Assembly: GCA_907165135.1 (NCBI GenBank)
Contig: OU015568.1
Location: forward strand, 5,712,501 to 5,776,500
Source of the DNA: Oikopleura dioica
Taxonomy: Eukaryota > Chordata > Appendicularia > Copelata > Oikopleuridae
Length of the DNA stretch: 64,000 nt
Reading direction: 5' to 3'
In this document: piece after piece, positions 33,401-41,959 of the stretch
Layout of the letters: each line of letters opens with the position of its first letter
Numbering within the stretch: position 1 is the first letter of the stretch
Position numbers and translations under genes: made by a program
The notes under the pieces: generated by a model
Databases searched by the model: none
What the model was told of the DNA's origin: nothing
The model's input: the letters and a program-made list of their open reading frames with translations, nothing else

Positions 33401-34929
33401 CCTATTCCCCCACCTTTTCAAAGGGCCCCTCCTCCTATCCATAAAGAAAACCCCCCTCCCGTTTAGCCGCAAATGATAAGAAAAAGAGCGATAAGGGGGT
33501 GTAGCTCAAATGGTAGAGCGCTCGCTTAGCATGCGAGAGGTACCGGGATCGATACCCGGCATCTCCAAATACTTCCTTTTTCAACCCTTTTTCGTTTCAG
33601 AAAACTGACGAGCAAATTCGCCCTCTTCGCCAATCACCCCCAATCGACCCCGAAGACGCTCTCGGAACCCCAATCGGACCGCCGGAGACGATTTCAAAGA
33701 GCAGGATCGAAAGTAGCGGCGCTGGAACACTTCCTTCCCAGAAAACACGGTCCAAAGCGGATATTGCCGAAGATCGAAGAGAAAATCGAAAATTTCATTC
33801 TCAACCGGGAACTTTAGGTATTTTTCGTTTACTCACTTTATCGATTCGAGTTGCATTTGAGATCAATTTTTTTTACTGGAACTGTCAAAATTTCTTTTAA
33901 CAGTTTGAGTTTGCTTTTTTACCAATAACTCATTTTTATTTCTTACAGGGAGAAATGGAAGAGTGAAAGATATCGTTCATCATTTAGAGTCAAATCCACC
34001 AAGGAAAGTTTCATCTGCTCGATTTTTTCTGTTTCAGTTGTGCTCGATTCACTTTTTGTCAATTTTGTCGGTTGTTTCATTTCATATCTGTTTGTTGTTT
34101 CATCGAGGAAGTACTGTACTACAGTACTACTGTAGTATCATTCTATCATATCATAAGAAAGAGGTTGGGAGTAGCCGATTGGAAAGTTAGGGTTAAGCCG
34201 ATATCGGCAACCTGTGAAGAAAGCCTGACTCAGGGTCTGAAAGATCTTAAATAAATTACCGACTAGCGCCTTTTTTTAAGAAACCGCAGAGCGTTGCCGA
34301 CATATTTTATGTATCCATCAAATTTCGATTCTTTTGAAGCCGCTCTGCGGCTTAATTAGAAAAAAGCTGCTACGCGGCTTTTCATTAAAAATCTTTCAGA
34401 CCCTGACTCAGGTTTTTTACACAGGTTTCCGAGCCTTGTTAATTAACCCGTTCGGATAATGACCATTTTGTTGGCAGAGCATTTTGTGGTTATTCGAGCC
34501 ATCTGCCAATGAATTGGTCAATGTGCGCGAAGGGGTTAAATAATATTTTAAATGAAAATCGATTTCTGTACGTTATTCTTTGTCTCAATAATTCGGGAAC
34601 TCTGGTTTATAATTTGTATAATCGTCGAGTTTCAAAAAGGCATTTTATGAAACTGCTCTCAGATGTGTTACGAATCCCAGCTCGCCAGTGAAAACAACTC
34701 CCAATGGAGTCGCAACTCTTGGTAATCATTCTCAATGTAAATAAGAAACTTTCTTTTTTTCTTCCATTTTTTAACGAAAATTCTAGCCGCCTTTTTTCAT
34801 TTCGCTAACAACAATTCTAGCGCACCATGTGTACAGAACGCGAACGCTGAGCAAAAGCGAAATGGAACAGAATCTGACGTTTTTGCCCCAAAGCATCGAA
34901 AAACTTCCCCTTCAGGAGACTGCCATCTG
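27461..34929 (+). CDS. LRR-Ig single-pass membrane receptor
   Basis: The exons in phase are 27461-27631 (signal peptide, Cys-rich LRRNT), 27688-27945, 27996 to about 28175, 28598-28785, 28831-28891 and 29330-29432 (leucine-rich repeats with L-x-L-S-x-N), 29500-29678 (end of LRRCT; its C-D-C motif is in the previous exon), 31575-31737 and 32128-32249 (Ig domain with C, W and D-S-G-T-W-T-C-Y), 32795-33093 (Ser/Thr stalk and the membrane helix), 33166-33294, 33601-33817, 33949-34007, 34681-34721 and a last exon to 34929 (cytoplasmic tail). The layout matches neural LRR-Ig adhesion proteins of the LINGO/LRFN/AMIGO kind; I cannot assign one. If the exon before 34681 uses a GA donor at 34005, the tail ends E-T-A-I, a class I PDZ ligand. 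The choice between GC/GA and nearby GT donors is open at two other junctions. Confidence 0.78.
28176..28597. repeat. GACATCTT-rich array in an LRR-gene intron
   Basis: The intron is built of dozens of diverged GACATCTTGA/GACATTTTGA units on the left half and their inverse (TGTCTTGAAATGTC) on the right, forming a large imperfect hairpin of about 420 bp. It looks like a palindromic satellite or MITE that has expanded within the intron. Confidence 0.7.
28892..29329. repeat. TGACATTTC palindromic repeats in an LRR-gene intron
   Basis: Alternating AATGTCAGAAATGTCAACA and TGACATTTCTGACA units make an inverted array. The intron begins G|GAAAATGTC, so it is a candidate GA-AG intron; a GT six bases further on also keeps the frame. 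Confidence 0.65.
29679..31574. other. Long intron of the LRR-Ig gene
   Basis: This 1.9-kb intron joins the LRRCT and Ig exons in phase. It is AT-rich with several AATAAGGG and CACCCTTA fragments, pyrimidine-rich runs near 31080-31140 and a MITE-B hairpin at 31340. No nested gene was found on either strand. Confidence 0.55.
31340..31442. repeat. MITE-B copy in intron
   Basis: GAAAGCCGCTTGCGGCTTCG is inverted as CGAAGCCGCAAGCGGCTTC, with an inner GCCGCGCTTCGCCGGGCGGC hairpin. Confidence 0.75.
31768..32056. repeat. Nested MITE-B palindrome in the Ig intron
   Basis: A complete MITE-B unit (31863-31962) sits at the centre of a larger inverted repeat whose outer arms are another MITE-B unit split in two (31770-31835 and 31980-32045). 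The whole is about 290 bp and nearly self-complementary. It fills most of the intron between the two Ig half-exons. Confidence 0.75.
32556..32735. repeat. Near-perfect MITE-B palindrome, 180 bp
   Basis: From AACCAAAAAGCCGCTTGCGG the arm reads through CTAAATCTTAGCCGCGC and is copied in inverse as GCGCGGCTAAGATTTAG to GCCGCAAGCGGCTTTTTG. Arms of about 80 bp look almost identical, so this is very recent or kept by gene conversion. Confidence 0.8.
33495..33567 (+). tRNA. tRNA-Ala (AGC)
   Basis: A 73-nt cloverleaf. The acceptor arm GGGGGTG pairs with CATCTCC, the D-arm box is TAGCTCAAATGGTAGAGC, the anticodon arm CTCGCTTAGCATGCGAG gives anticodon AGC, and the T-arm is CCGGGATCGATACCCGG. The A and B boxes for RNA polymerase III are present. 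No intron. It lies on the sense strand within the 306-bp intron between two cytoplasmic-tail exons of the LRR-Ig gene (33295-33600). Confidence 0.97.
34196..34437. repeat. MITE-A copy 4, in an LRR-gene intron
   Basis: It runs from CGGCAACCTGTGAAGAAAGC to TTACACAGGTTTCCGAGCC around GCCGC hairpins, within the intron before the penultimate exon. Confidence 0.78.
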
Positions 34930-35644
34930 AACTCCAGAAAAATATTATTTTATTTTCAAAAATTGCTTTCTTCACAAAACTGCCAGCTTTCCAATAAATG
35001 CAAATACTAACAAAAAAATGACAATTTTTACAAATTATGAAGGAAAAAGTCGCAAAGAACTTCAATGTCGTCATGTCCAGTTTTCTCCGCTAAGTTGTCT
35101 TCTTTTGCATTTTCCATCATTTCTTGAAATTATTATATTATTTCTTCCTATATTATTATTTAATTTCTTCCTTGCTCTAGAATTTACCTTGCAAGCATTC
35201 AAATCGAAGTCTTTCCTGTTCGTTTTCGTCATTTTTTCTTCTTACTTTTTCACTGTAAACTGGTTGACCAAGCAAGCAAAAAAGTAATAAGCAAAAGAAA
35301 GAATAAAGCATAATTGTCAAAAAATTTTATGAAAAAATGTCTATTCTGATCAGCGCTCGGAAATTCGCACGCTCAAATGAAGCCCTGGTTCGATTATTTC
35401 TACGTTAACTTTATATTTCCGACCAAGAAGTTCTTTTAAACCCCGCTAAAAGTAAAAAAAACAAAGAAGAATCCTGGACTGACCCCAAATGTCCCGCCTT
35501 GCGTTTTCTTTGCTTTGCTTGTTAGTTATTACGATCTCTTTGCGCCAACACTTGCCTTTGTCCCGTAACATTTGATATTTGCATATCTTCTATTTAACCC
35601 GCCTCCCGCCTCCCCAAACCTCAATTTTACAAAAAAAAAAAACG
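34930..35644. other. Intergenic region between LRR-Ig and HIUase genes
   Basis: AT-rich, including the LRR gene 3' end and the short promoter of the next gene. No recognisable feature besides low-complexity runs. Confidence 0.5.
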
Positions 35645-36123
35645 ATGAAAATTTTCAAATTTCTTTCCGCTTTTGCCGCTTTTGTCGCCTCGACTGGCAT
35701 TTCTACTCATGTTCTCGACCTGACTACTGGTCTTCCTGGACCAGGAATGAAGATTGACGTCTTTTACCAGGTCGATCAGGGCTATGGAGTCGGACCTGAC
35801 TGGACTCCAATTCGATCACTGTAAGTTGATCTGTTTTGAAAAATGCCTTTTTTGATGCTTCAATTTTCATTTTCAGAATCACGAATTCTGATGGGCGAAC
35901 CGACGAGCCCGTCGTCAGCACTGAGGAAATCGAGATGATCAACCGCGCCAGTGACAACTTCTACAAGATCGTCTTCTACACCGACGAGTACTACAAGGAC
36001 GTCGACACTTTCTTCCCACGACCCGAGATGGTCTTCCGCGTCAAGAAAGAGCAGATCGGCGAGCACTTTCACGTCCCAATCCTCTGCACTCCGTATTCTT
36101 ACTCTACTTACCGAGGTTCTTAA
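35645..36123 (+). CDS. 5-hydroxyisourate hydrolase, signal-peptide form (140 aa)
   Basis: HIU hydrolase (transthyretin superfamily) converts the uricase product 5-hydroxyisourate to OHCU in urate breakdown. Exons 35645-35820 and 35877-36123 join in phase. After an N-terminal hydrophobic stretch (residues 1 to about 18) come the family marks: T-H-V-L-D with the active-site His, the S-D-G-R Arg, F-F-P, H-F-H-V-P with the second His, and the C-terminal S-T-Y-R-G-S, which separates true HIU hydrolases from transthyretin. Animal HIU hydrolases are usually peroxisomal. Here the leader looks like a secretory signal and no PTS2 is seen, so the location may be extracellular or ER. Confidence 0.88.
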
Positions 36124-36259
36124 ATCCACTGTTTCGCAAGAACCCGCGTAAAATGCCTTTCGCTTCAATAAAAAACGAATAAAATTCGACAAAAGATTTA
36201 AAGAGGCCAGCGTAAAAGACCATAAAAATTTAACAATTTTCATTTTCAAACTGTAGATT

Positions 36260-36515
36260 TCGGAAAATGTCATGCATGAAATATTTTTATTATTTAGTTT
36301 TAAACTTTTAACTTAAAGTTCGTCGAAAAGAAGGCAGGAACTTCAGCTTAATTTATACCTAAAATCGCTTCAAGGCTTCTCCCGTAGTATTGATGGAAAA
36401 AATGAAGAATGATAATGAAGAGTGTGAAATGAAAATTGATGAGAAATGAAAAGCCTCTCCACCAGATGAGGCTTTTTTCAATAACCTCTGATGCGTTGAA
36501 GTCAACTTCATCAGT
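36260..36515 (-). pseudogene. Partial copy of the 39.3-kb membrane-tail gene
   Basis: Minus-strand sequence 36515-36260 matches 39515-39300 plus 38590-38545 of the next locus, including W-R-G, a run of hydrophobic residues (L-F-I-I-I-L-H-F-F-H-Q) and L-E-A-I-L-G. No matching N-terminal exon exists here. It is a truncated duplicate between the HIUase gene and the Cys-rich/kelch gene. Confidence 0.65.
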
Positions 36516-36761
36516 GGTTAACATGCGTATAATAGCCAGCCCGGGTCAAGCCGTCTCCGGCTCGAATTATGCCAGCCTAGGCAATGCCTAGTAGGCATCT
36601 TACCGTTTTTTCTTGCGAAAGTTGGTCAGCTTTGCCTTTGAGGAAACTTCCTACAAGAAATTATTATTACTACAAATGCAAATGGTCGCAAGCATGTGCA
36701 AAAATCAAGCATCAGAATCGTGGTCGAAAACTCGAATTGTTTCGCGAAAGAGACTTCTCAA

Positions 36762-38425
36762 ATGAGGTGGATTTTGACCCTTATCAGTTTTTGCGCTCAG
36801 GCTGAAGTTTCTAGACGGAGGATTGATCCTTCTTGTCCGTGAGTACTAAAATTTTTTGTTATTTGGAAGAAAAGGAAAAAACTTTAGTGACGCTGATCTT
36901 GGCGAACTATGCGACGAAGACTGCTTTGAAAAGTGGATCAAATGCAAGGATGGCTGTTTGAGCTCTTCTTGCGAGCGCCAATGCGCTGGAGAATGGACCG
37001 GTAATTATCTATTTTTCTATTATGATTATGATATCTCAAGACTGCTACCGAGCTTGTCCATGCGACGAGCTCTGCCCGAACGGTTGCGAGAACTGCGCGA
37101 ATCCGATTTGCAGCTGTAAAAGCCCTGAGAACGATCCGTATTTCAAACAATGTCTGAAAGAGGCGAGAGGACGATTAGACGATTGTTTCGAATCCTGTGC
37201 GACGAATAACACTTGCTATGATGGCTGCTATGACGTGTTCGAAGATGAAAAAAGCTTCTGTCCATGCATGGAGAAATGCCCAATGGGCTGTTCTTGTGAT
37301 TGCGGTTTTAAATGTCAGACTCATGTGACAGTGCTTTGCCAGGGGAGAACAGACATTAGCGCTTTACCAAATTTTAGTTATTTGATTTCTGCTGATGGAA
37401 GTTTCAAGGTTCGCAAAAGTGATATTCTTCTTTGACGAGAGTTAAGGAAAAACGGCATTTCGAATCTCCTTTAAATGAAGAACGTGGATATATTTATTAT
37501 TCTGGCCATGCAATCTTAAGAGGAGAAGTGTATTTTTTTGGAAGTTATGATAACAATGGTTCAACTAAAAAGGTAAAGCTTTCTCTATGAAGCGATGCTG
37601 ATATCGATAATGATTTCAAGATTTCAATATTATCTGGCTGTAAAATTATAAATACCGAAATTCAACTTGTTAATTCTTTCGACGCTGTTTACGGATCCCT
37701 CGCAACTGTTTCTGCTGGAACTGAGTCCGTTATCTTATGCAGAGGTCGTTCGGCAGATTGCGAAAGCTTTAACGGGGAAAAATCTCAATCTATAAGTTCT
37801 ACACAAATTAATCATGAACGTTCTTGCATGGTAGAATTTGAAAATGCACCGATGATCATTGGATCTTATTCACCGACTTCAAATCGTGTAGAAATTCTTA
37901 CTTCAAGGTGATTCATAATCAAATGCTTACTTACTATTTGAGAATAAGCGGTTGGCAAGATACTACTCCTCATCCTCGACAGATTTATTCCCATACATGT
38001 CTTTCTGTCTCAAATGGAGTTCTTACCATTAGTGGAATCTTGAAAGATGACAATGTCTGGTTTTATACGAAAAATGTTTATCTCCTCCGTGATGATCAAT
38101 GGGCAAAAGTCGGTGTTTTGCAATCAGTTAAAATATTTTGAAAAATTATTTTCATTTATTATTCTTTAGGTTTACGGTCTTGCGTCTTCAATTCATTTTG
38201 GCGATTATTTTCTTGTTTTTGATGGTGTTCAAACCCGGTAAAAATACATATGTAGAATCTCATTTAAAATAAATCAGAAACGTGGAAAGGGCACTGTGGG
38301 ATGGTCAGAACATAACTTCTTCGATGATCATAAACAAGCATGAAGGAGACTGTTATCGGCCGATTATCTTCGAATCCGATCCAGATTCCTGTATAGAAGG
38401 TTGTGATGATTTCTGTTACTATTAA
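36762..38425 (+). CDS. Secreted Cys-rich protein with kelch-like propeller
   Basis: Exons are 36762-36838 (signal peptide), 36888-37000, about 37041-37430 (Cys-rich: C-P-C-D-E-L-C-P-N-G-C and C-P-M-G-C-S-C-D-C), then about 37443-37571, 37621-37909, 37951-38125, 38170-38239 and 38280-38425. The later exons give kelch-type blades (V-Y-F-F-G-S-Y-D, L-T-I-S-G, Y-F-L-V-F-D-G) and a short Cys-containing tail ending C-Y-Y. Introns are 40-60 bp and GT-AG, except the junction near 37432, where keeping the frame needs a GG-AG intron of 32 bp. It shares its design with the gene at 11.2-12.4 kb and the one at 51.6-53.9 kb. Probably extracellular; function unknown. Confidence 0.75.
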
Positions 38426-38596
38426 TAAGAGTCTATTATTCTTGAAAACTTCGCGGAAAATTTTAATAAAGGCAGAACAGTCGCTCTTCTTTGATGAAAC
38501 TCTCAAGAGGCCCTTACCATTATTTAGGGAAAAATTTTACAATTTTGATTCTCAAACTATAGATTTCGGATAATGTCATGCAGGAAATATTTATTA

Positions 38597-39285
38597 TTAA
38601 GGGGGTCCCAAACGATTTTGAGATTTTTCGAATTATAATTTTTTCTCTTCAGATTTGAATTCCTCATGCAAAAAGCTGCAAAAAAGGTCTTTAGCTTTTT
38701 TCGATTGTTTAAGAAAAAAGTGTCCAAAATTGACCTTGAAGTGGCCAATTTTGATGCATCTGCATGGAAATTTAAAAATCAACCCATATTTACAATTGTC
38801 TAAGGGTCGCATATGTCACATTTTCAGGAAGGATATGAGCTCACTTTTCTATTTATGCCCGAAAATATGGGTTTGGGTGATGCCCGGAAGGCAATTCACA
38901 TGGTTAAAATTTCAAAATTCGTACATTTTTTTGGCCGTCTTCGTTACATTATCGTTTTTTGGAAATTGAAAAAACTGAGATACGCTTCACTAGATTAACG
39001 TTAGACCTTACAGAAACCACAGGAAAATTAAATTTTGTTTCCTAAATTTTTGGAGTAAATCTCGGTCAAAAAGTGCCCAAAAACGCGATTTTGCGCGAGA
39101 AGGTTACCTTTTCAGGGCTCTAGCGCCGAATGTGGTTGGGTTAAAAGAAATTTGAGACACGCTTCACTAGATCTAAGACTGATCTATTTGTACGTGAAAA
39201 AATTTTTGAAAAATCTAAGTGCGCGTCGCCGTGAGCGCCAGTCAAAAATGGCCAATTTCGAAAAAATCGTTGGGGACCCCCTTAA
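38597..39285. mobile_element. MITE with AAGGGGGTCC ends, 0.69 kb
   Basis: TTAAGGGGGTCCCAAACGAT is inverted at the right as CGTTGGGGACCCCCTTAA. It interrupts sequence that is continuous in the duplicate at 36.26-36.3 kb, so the insertion is younger than that duplication. Two near-identical internal blocks (GAGA-C-ACGCTTCACTAGA) occur near 38975 and 39153. Confidence 0.7.
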
Positions 39286-39301
39286 GTTTTGTTATTTTTT
39301 A

Positions 39302-39803
39302 CTAAAATTCTTTGAAGAAGAAGGCACGAATTTCGACAAAATTAAGACCTAGTATTGCTTCAAGGTTTTTCCCACAGAATTGATGGAAAAAATGAAGAAT
39401 GATTATGAAGAGCGTAAAAATGATAAGAAGCGAGTAACCTCTCCAGTAGGGTGATGGTTCCTCTTCTTCAGAAATCTCTGCAGGCGTATCAGAAACAGCT
39501 TCATCAGTGGCAGCTTAAAAATGGGGTAAATATTTCTTTCTTATCTGAATTTGCGCTTTGAAGTCTCATTTTCGCTTGCTGAATCGGAGGTTGAAGAATC
39601 AGAGTCGAGAAAACGCCAGAGTCTGGCTCTAGAAGGGGAATTGTTCGGGCGGGATTCGGTTTAGTTGATTTGGGCCGAAGAGCTTCGGAAAGAACAACTT
39701 TGCCTTGAACAATAGTTAGTTGATAAGGAGTCCCACCGAGCTCAGTGATAATCGAGGAGACTTTCTTATTCAAAGCAATCAAGTTATCCAATCTTGATTC
39801 CAT
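39302..39803 (-). CDS. Small protein with C-terminal membrane helix
   Basis: ATG at 39803 opens a first exon of about 85 codons (soluble, with L-N-K-K-V and P-P-I-Q-Q-A-K segments). The second exon to the TAG at 39302 adds an acidic linker (E-E-E-E-P-S-P-Y-W) and a hydrophobic helix (L-L-I-I-F-T-L-F-I-I-I-L) near the end, a tail-anchor layout. Joining the exons in frame around 39525 needs a non-GT donor, or else the first exon ends at the stop near 39504. A partial copy of the second exon is at 36.3 kb. No family was recognised. Confidence 0.5.
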
Positions 39804-40002
39804 TCTTAATCATGTATATAAAGCATGTTAATATCTCTTAAGACGATTAAATGTATAAGGAAGTACCTCTCCTCTTCGACTGAATTTGGTAAAAATCATT
39901 GCGTTAGTTCCAAATGTCACGATCGTAAAACTCCTCCTTGCGAAGAGAGACCTTTCAGTAAATCCAGATAAGATCCTGGTTTCTTCTTTCGAGATTTTCA
40001 AG

Positions 40003-41502
40003 ATGAAAAAGCTTTCGTTCTTTTTCTTATTTGCCGCGGAGAAAACAGTTTGCTCAAGAAGCTACTACTACTACGGATATCACAAGGAGGATCCTTATGC
40101 AGAGAGTCCTTGCTACTCGGACAACCACAATTGCCATCCGACCGAAAATTGCGTCCCAGAGGGTCAGCATCTTTACCAATGCTGCGATATGGGCTACAAG
40201 TACGATTACAGCACTCATTGTCGCCAGGGAAATCGTGAGTTTTGAGTCGAACGGGTCGAAAATTAGAAAAAATTCTAGCGCACCCGTGCCTTGAAAAAAA
40301 TACCTGTAATGATGGAGAGTTTTGCCATCGAATCGTCAAGCCAAATGAAGAAACTAACGATTACGAGTGCATCAAAAAGGATGACAAGTGCATCGGTAAT
40401 CGCTCGTACCAATCTTTATCTACCATTTTGAAATTAAGGGGTGGCAATGTGCACGGAGTTCTACCAAGGCTCCTGTTCGGCCAACAACAAAGAGGAAAAG
40501 CAACCAATCAGAATCGCTGTCAAGAGCGTTGACGACTGCTTCTGGGCTCCGCAACCTGTGTAAAAACCTGAGTCAGGGTCTGAGAAAATCTTTTTCGCGC
40601 CTTTCTAGACCCTGACTCAGGTTTTCAACACAGGTTTCGGAGCTCAGGACTGCTACAACGAGTGCAAAAACAACGAGGAATGCAAGGGCTTCGATTTGGA
40701 CGAAAAAGGTGGCTGTCTTCTTGCGTTTCAAGATTGCCGCGAGAAGGATTTAGACAAACACCCAATTTTCGAGTGAGGCCCCTTTTATAATAAGATTTTC
40801 AATTTATTTCAGAAAATACTCGGATCACAAAGACTTCTATTATTATTATCAAGAATACTACTGGAAAGACCAAAGCGTAGAGAAAAAGCAGCTCTCTTAC
40901 ACTTATTACCCAATGAAGGGATGTTTCACTCCAGGTTTGAGCACAATTCTAGCTGTCTGGCTCATTTTAGAGCTCTAGAACGGGATGAAGACTGCGACAA
41001 AACCCTCGCTGATCATCTTGAGGACATTTACTTTGATCTTCTCGGACGAATGGACAAGCTAGCGCCGGTTTTTCTCGCCCAATTCGCGAAAAAGAAAGAT
41101 AGAGAAAATGAAGAGCGCGAGTTTCGGAAAAAAGGAAAGTTCAAAAAATAATGATCAGACAAAAGCCGACAAAAAACCTGAGTCAGGGTAAAAGAGAAAA
41201 ATCCGCCAAGCCGATCTTTCGAACCCTGACTCAGGTTTTTAACACAGGTTTTCGAGCCGAGGCTTTCAACATTTATTGAACTAAGGAAAGTGATTATGCT
41301 TGTGACAGTACTCGGCTCGATTCTGGTTGTTCTAGCGTTCATTTTCGTTGTTTTTCGGATCGTAAGAAGCAGCCGAAAAGCTGACCCAGGAGTCCAAATG
41401 ACTGAAAATCGACAACATCATCAAAATCCGGCTCCGATTTCGGATTCATCTGTTACTGGCGTTGTTGCTCCTTTTCCATTCAACGGTAATCAGAGCAAAT
41501 AA
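40003..41502 (+). CDS. EGF/PAN-like type I membrane protein
   Basis: Starting at ATG 40003: signal peptide, a Tyr-rich stretch (S-Y-Y-Y-Y-G-Y), two EGF-like modules (C-H-P-T-E-N-C then C-C-D-M-G-Y; and H-P-C-L-E-K-N-T-C-N-D-G-E-F-C), a PAN/apple-like segment (D-D-C-Y-N-E-C-K, E-E-C-K-G-F-D), a second Tyr-rich stretch, a charged coil, one membrane helix (V-L-G-S-I-L-V-V-L-A-F-I-F) and a cytoplasmic tail ending at 41502. MITE-A interrupts the PAN exon at 40542-40647 and lies in the intron before the membrane exon (41166-41261), where its terminal GCCGAG serves as the acceptor. Probably a cell-surface receptor or adhesion protein; ligand unknown. Confidence 0.72.
40542..40647. repeat. MITE-A copy 5, inside a coding exon
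   Basis: The tips are CTGGGCTCCGCAACCTG and CAGGTTTCGGAGCTCAG. Target copies GACTGCTT (40534-40541) and GACTGCTA (40648-40655) differ by one base. Removal of 40534-40647 as a GA-AG intron rejoins G-T-T-G-A-C with G-A-C-T-G-C in frame, restoring D-D-C-Y-N-E-C. Confidence 0.9.
41166..41261. repeat. MITE-A copy 6, supplies a splice acceptor
   Basis: It runs from AAAAACCTGAGTCAGGG to TAACACAGGTTTTCGAGCCGAG. The left tip has lost about 15 bp. The exon for the membrane helix begins directly after the terminal GAG (41262) and joins a GT donor at 41144 in frame. Confidence 0.78.
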
Positions 41503-41959
41503 AAACCATAATCAACGATTTCTATTAAGATTCCGCTCCAACATACTCCGAAATCGACGAATTTGGTTCAAATGTAAATCTCGCCAAGTCTTTTTAAAAT
41601 CTGCACGTGACGAAAAAATGCATGAAAAATCAACCCTTTTCAAAAAATAAACAGAATCAAGACTCCTTTCTCCTCGTTTTTGTCCCATTTTGGAATCAAG
41701 GAAGACTCACACCCCGCGCCCTTGAACCCTAAACCGACTGCTTCCCAATTGGTCGCCCTGAGGCTTTCACATCGCGCGATTCATTGTCCCGCTGAAGAGT
41801 CGAGAAAAGACCAAATAATGAAAATGTACGTGGTTGCGTAATTACCCCGCACAATAGTGAAGAGAGAGAGAGTCATTGCTGCTGAGATGTTGATTTTTTG
41901 AATGCGCGCGCGTTTGGATCTGATTTAATCTTATTTCAATTTTTAAAAAAGAGAGAAAG
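41503..41959. other. Intergenic region upstream of the desaturase
   Basis: It includes the 3' end of the EGF/PAN gene and the desaturase promoter. A GA repeat (GAGAGAGAGAG) lies near 41862. Nothing else was recognised. Confidence 0.5.
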
